NCBI GenBank assembly: GCA_012295275.1
Contig: CM022665.1
Location: 4,504,167-4,514,166, forward strand
Direction: 5' to 3'
Source of the DNA: Chrysomallon squamiferum
Lineage: Eukaryota; Mollusca; Gastropoda; Neomphalida; Peltospiridae
Length of the DNA stretch: 10,000 bases
Shown piece after piece: positions 7,124 through 10,000 of the stretch. Each line of letters opens with the position of its first letter. The stretch's first letter is position 1. Position numbers and translations under genes: made by a program. The notes beneath the pieces were generated by a model. That model did no database searches and was not told the DNA's origin. It saw nothing but the letters and a program-made list of their open reading frames with translations.

Positions 7124-8227
7124 CTAATAAAACATGTTATAAATACTACTACTAATGCTACTACTACTTCTACTACTACTAATTTGCATTCTTGAACATA
7201 CAGATTCATCTAACATAATAAGACAAATTTTACCTGATTCCTTTGCTTTAAGCTGGTGCGTATCTTCTGCGTCTAAGTCTGTATCGTATTCTTCCGAAGA
7301 GTCGGTGAATGAATTATTGTTGTCAAACTCTTTTTCATCCGACTGTTTCCCTCCTTGAACATTGTTTTGTTGTTTGTCGTCTTCTTCTTCAAGTGAAACA
7401 TCACAACTAACAATCTTCAGTGGCGCCGGAGTTTCCAAAACAAAATGGTTTGCTTCTTGTTCTTTCAATTTCTGCTGTTCTGGAATGTTTATCTTACGCA
7501 TGCTTTTGTTCCGAAGTTCTAGGTCTTGTAAAGTGGACATCGTTTCAGATTGTAGCCCACGAAATATTTTCCACTCTGACGAAAGGAAATTGTCTTAGGA
7601 AAACTGTGAGATTTAATGCTCCGTAAATCTTTTGAAGTGAGTCGTTATGGATCGATCTTGCATAATAGGTGTTTCCTGTTTCCTAAAATCTCAATCGCTG
7701 TCTTAAATTTATTTTTTTTTTTTTGTCGTCTTAAGTCTGTGTTTTCTTAAAAAAGGTATTATTTATCTAGAAATGACATCTTAAGTATTTTTATTATAAG
7801 ATAATATTACGATAATGTCTGCCGTTGCTGTTATTACTTTAAACATTAAAGTCCCAACGTCAATTCAGATGAATTAAATTGATGTCAACCCGCAAATGTT
7901 AAAGATTCCTTTTTTAAAATGAACAATATATATTGCTCCCACAGATATAGATATTTTCCTTCAGACTTTTAAATAATAAGTCTATTACAATGAACGATCG
8001 AAACCAAACATCATTTCCTTGGTTTCATAAGGAAGACCCAAGCAACAAATTCTGCACTGTTTTTATCGTTTTTTCCCACAAAATTATCCACGCACTTGAT
8101 AAATTATTAATCAGTCAATGAGGCAGCCTTATGTTATTTTAAATATTTCTCTCTATTTAAAAATGCCAAAAATAAAAAAAGAGAGACTACCTTGGAAATC
8201 TGTAAGATGGTCCACCAAAGCCTCCAT
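7124..8227 (-). CDS. Acidic protein of unknown family, minus strand, 5' exons
   Basis: Coding starts at ATG 8227-8225 (in-frame TAA six bases upstream) and reads MEALVDHLTDFQ to 8191, then donor GGTAGTC. The acceptor TTTTCCTAAG ends at 7594, and the second exon begins at 7593 in matching phase, completing an Asp codon and reading NFLSSEWKIFRGLQSETMS and on. It ends either at donor CAG/GTAAAA (7234/7233, phase 1, exon 360 nt) with a further exon not found, or runs unspliced to TAA at 7126-7124, giving 168 residues. Residues 1 to about 55 look helical; about 75-130 are very acidic and Ser-rich (SLEEEDD, FTDSSEEYDTDLDAED), probably disordered with casein-kinase-2-type sites. No signal peptide or membrane segment. 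I do not recognise the family. It is convergent with the ShKT gene. Confidence 0.55.
7234..7593 (-). CDS. Second coding exon of the minus-strand gene (phase 1 to phase 1, 360 nt)
   Basis: Bounded by acceptor TTTTCCTAAG and donor CAGGTAAAA. It begins at residue 13 and ends at about residue 133. The helical part (WKIFRGLQSETMSTLQDLE, then Lys/Arg/Gln/Glu-rich) is followed by the acidic low-complexity tail. Past 7234 the open frame degenerates to Ser runs from a TAC/TAG-type repeat (7144-7180), which favours the donor being used. Confidence 0.55.
8191..8227 (-). CDS. First coding exon of the minus-strand gene
   Basis: Twelve codons, M-E-A-L-V-D-H-L-T-D-F-Q, plus the first base of a split Asp codon, ending at CAAG/GTAGTC. 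The exon is too short to be found by ORF length. Support comes from its phase, which matches the downstream exon exactly, and from the continuous helical character across the junction. Confidence 0.5.
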
Positions 8228-8380
8228 ATTTTATGGAATTAAGAATCACTGGAAAAAACGGCTAATTATAATGTGTTGTGTATTGTCAACTGTGTATCTT
8301 TATAGTATACTGAAATATGTATTTAACACTAAATGAGATCGATAAAATGAAATCGAACATTACCATTCACGAAGACTCAC

Positions 8381-8480
8381 TTATTGACAAGTTCATCAAA
8401 AATGTATGGGACGGACAAGACGACGGGATTGTTGCTAGGCAAAAAGACACTGTATGTCATTGTCTGGGACTTTTGTAACT
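8381..8480 (-). other. Possible 5'UTR exon of the minus-strand gene
   Basis: A strong donor AA/GTGAGT (exon end 8381) and a strong acceptor CGTTTTTTCCAG (ending at 8249) frame a possible 132-nt 5'UTR intron just upstream of the ATG exon. The start of this exon is unknown; 8480 is only a nominal limit. No TATA box stands out. Confidence 0.3.
8431..8443. promoter_or_regulatory. X-box-like (RFX-type) motif
   Basis: GTTGCTAGGCAAA is an imperfect palindrome, GTTGCT-A-GGCAAA, one base from the GTTGCTNGGCAAC form of the RFX binding site. It lies about 205 bases upstream of the minus-strand ATG. RFX factors drive many ciliary genes in animals, so this would hint at a ciliary role if functional. A single motif match is weak evidence. 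Confidence 0.35.
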
Positions 8481-8736
8481 GTCAACACCACTGCGTCAAT
8501 TGTCAACGTTACGGATGAGCAGGAATATGATACCTGAACACGAGATTAAACTTTAACGCTGAATTGATTTTTGTGTGCGTGGAGTGAAAAAAAAAATAAC
8601 GAAAAAAGATTTGTTTTCAGTGTCTATGGAAATGCGGACAAAAACAACACATGTGAAAACATTCAGTAACAATGCGATGACAGTTCTATTCAGATAACAC
8701 GTTCGTAATGTTTAGGTTACAATCATGTAACAATAC

Positions 8737-8778
8737 TTTTTTTTTTTTTTTTGGTTATATTATTATTGTCATTGCTGC

Positions 8779-8812
<34 letters not shown>

Positions 8813-9010
8813 GTTATTATTAATATTCTGCAGAATACACACTTAGAAGATTAAAAAATAATAAATAAATAATAAAAAAAGAAAAAAGAAAATAAGAAAA
8901 TAAAAAAAAAAAAAGAAGAAAGGGTTATTTTATTTTATTTTATTTTATTTGTTTGTTTGTTTATTTATTTATTATTAAATATTTAATTAATTAATTTATT
9001 TATTATTACT
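8737..9010. repeat. Cluster of T-run, (ATT)n, A-rich and (TTTAT)n repeats
   Basis: A T run at about 8737-8752, (ATT)n at about 8778-8822, A-rich AAAT/AAAG sequence at about 8850-8922, then TTTTA/TTTA repeats to about 9005. No coding sequence is visible. Confidence 0.9.
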
Positions 9011-9049
9011 CTTGTTGTTATTAGTAGTAGTTTTCTGTATTGAAAACAA

Positions 9050-9217
9050 CATGGAGATCCTTTGGTTTAAGGGGTAGAAAAGTTGATTTACCTGGAATGT
9101 TACACATAAAAACAGAAATACGTACCAGCTTACTCTTGCTTTTCCCATCCTCTTCCCCGCTGTTTTACCCCAGTTTGATTGGGCAGAGCTACCGGCACAA
9201 CCGGGTCATACGCTCTT

Positions 9218-9254
<37 letters not shown>
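9050..9254 (+). mobile_element. Possible A-tailed retroposon (3' part)
   Basis: A block of mixed-composition sequence about 165 bp long ends abruptly in 36 consecutive A (9219-9254), as short interspersed elements do. It includes a possible short hairpin around ACCGGCACAACCGGGT (9191-9206). I find no clear RNA polymerase III A/B boxes and no target-site duplication, so the left boundary is a guess. Confidence 0.25.
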
Positions 9255-9256
<2 letters not shown>

Positions 9257-10000
9257 AAGAAACGGGCAAAATACAAACAGTCTATTACAGATGTTCAACC
9301 AGAAAATAAGTTGGGAACATACAGTTTGTTACCAGTTGCTAGAAGGAACTATCAGTTTGCTGTATATTTTAGCGTTTGTGATATCAGAAATATACCGGAG
9401 AAAAAAATAATAAGAGAGCAATAAAAGTAAGTAAGAGAATAAGTAAATGAAAAACCAATATAAAAAATAAATAAATAACTGATTTCCTTGTCGTACAATA
9501 GCTTTTATGTAATAATTCCAATCAACAAAGCAGTTTGGAAAAATGGGGAAATAGTGATTTTCAGTAGAACAACAGCAACAACAACATCAAAAATTAATTA
9601 ATTAATTAATAAATTAAAAAAAAACAAAAAAAAACAAGCAAACCAGGAAAAGAAATATAGACATATACAAATGTGTTACAAAAATAAAATAAAATATAAT
9701 TAAAAAAAAAAAAAACAATATGTTAATCGAATAATCTATTGACTTCTTATGTCTACACGATAATAATATTTTCTTCTTCTTCTTCTTCAGAACGTTAATT
9801 GTACTACCTTTTAAAATTTTAGCTGTAATCAACCTTTTTCATAGTAATTATTTATGCATATTACTTCGTTACCGTTTCTTATGGTTATTCTTTCGAATGA
9901 CGTCATACAATAGAAACTGATTGGAAGTAAAACTAGTGGATCACGCATAACAAAATCATGACTGTTACTAAACGTTTTTTCAGTGTATTTGTACTGAGTT
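9255..10000. other. AT-rich right end without a supported gene
   Basis: Holds short open frames near 9291-9424 without recognisable similarity, (ATTA)n at about 9594-9612, A runs near 9615-9715, (CTT)n at about 9769-9788, a TGACGTCA at 9898-9905 and a splice-acceptor-like site ending at 9983. Nothing here can be called a gene with confidence. Confidence 0.4.

Noticed and set aside
7118-7156. Plus-strand acceptor CTGTTTTTTTCAG with a short phase-1 frame containing one Cys and a stop, resembling an alternative last exon of the ShKT gene.
   Set aside because: It lies past the polyadenylation signal at 6198, within a TAC-type repeat and opposite the minus-strand gene. The similarity to the terminal exon is too short to mean anything.
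7155-7626. Several Ser/Cys-rich plus-strand frames.
   Set aside because: They are antisense shadows of the minus-strand exon at 7593-7234.
8118-8336. Plus-strand 72-codon frame with a basic half and a hydrophobic segment, like a small membrane protein.
   Set aside because: It lies opposite the first coding exon and 5' region of the minus-strand gene, where splice phase and start context give a better explanation.
8621-8655. Acceptor TTTGTTTTCAG at 8620 that could continue a plus-strand gene from 8347.
   Set aside because: In the needed phase the frame stops after 11 codons, and no other support exists.
9789-9930. Acceptor after a (CTT)n tract followed by an open phase-2 frame of about 44 codons.
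   Set aside because: The pyrimidine tract is a microsatellite, the frame is AT-driven and hydrophobic, and no convincing donor ends it.

Overview
The window is nuclear DNA of an animal. It is AT-rich, with short exons bounded by GT/AG introns and many long microsatellites: (GA)n, (CT)n, (CA)n, (CAGA)n, (TTA)n, (TTTA)n and poly-A/T. The repeat style and the gene content, especially the ShKT domains, suggest a mollusc or another lophotrochozoan. That placement is inference; nothing in the window fixes the species. I see no bacterial operons, CRISPR, rRNA or tRNA genes, and no intact transposase or reverse transcriptase.

Left half, plus strand (265-5702, 3'UTR to about 6220): ten exons of one gene whose 5' end lies left of the window. 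In order they are a large Thr/Pro/Ala-rich mucin-like exon, four micro-exons of 48-51 nt encoding related charged 16-17-residue segments, a six-cysteine ShKT domain exon, a Pro-rich linker exon, two more ShKT exons, and a terminal exon encoding a few residues ending in Cys and a stop. All nine introns are phase 1, so every internal exon is a symmetrical cassette. The protein would be about 380 residues in this window, probably secreted and heavily glycosylated. The mucin exon has a one-base frame break at a C run (637-639): its length is 533 nt where a multiple of three is required, and Thr/Pro-rich coding continues in another frame. A sequence error or a null allele are both possible.

Middle (about 6220-7120): AT-rich intergenic DNA between convergent genes, with a (TG)n tract and a small inverted repeat but no gene I can support.

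Right of centre, minus strand (8227 down to 7234 or 7124): a second gene built by hand from two exons. A 12-codon first coding exon starts at an ATG (8227-8225) and ends at 8191. A 597-nt phase-1 intron joins it in frame to a 360-nt exon (7593-7234) encoding a helical N-terminal region followed by a very acidic Ser/Glu/Asp-rich region. I do not recognise the family. An X-box-like (RFX-type) motif lies upstream at 8431-8443, and a possible 5'UTR intron lies between them.

Right end (about 8480-10000): mainly simple repeats, a possible A-tailed retroposon near 9050-9254, a perfect TGACGTCA at 9898-9905, and a good splice acceptor at the very edge (9983) that may belong to a further plus-strand gene. 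The two genes show no evident functional link.
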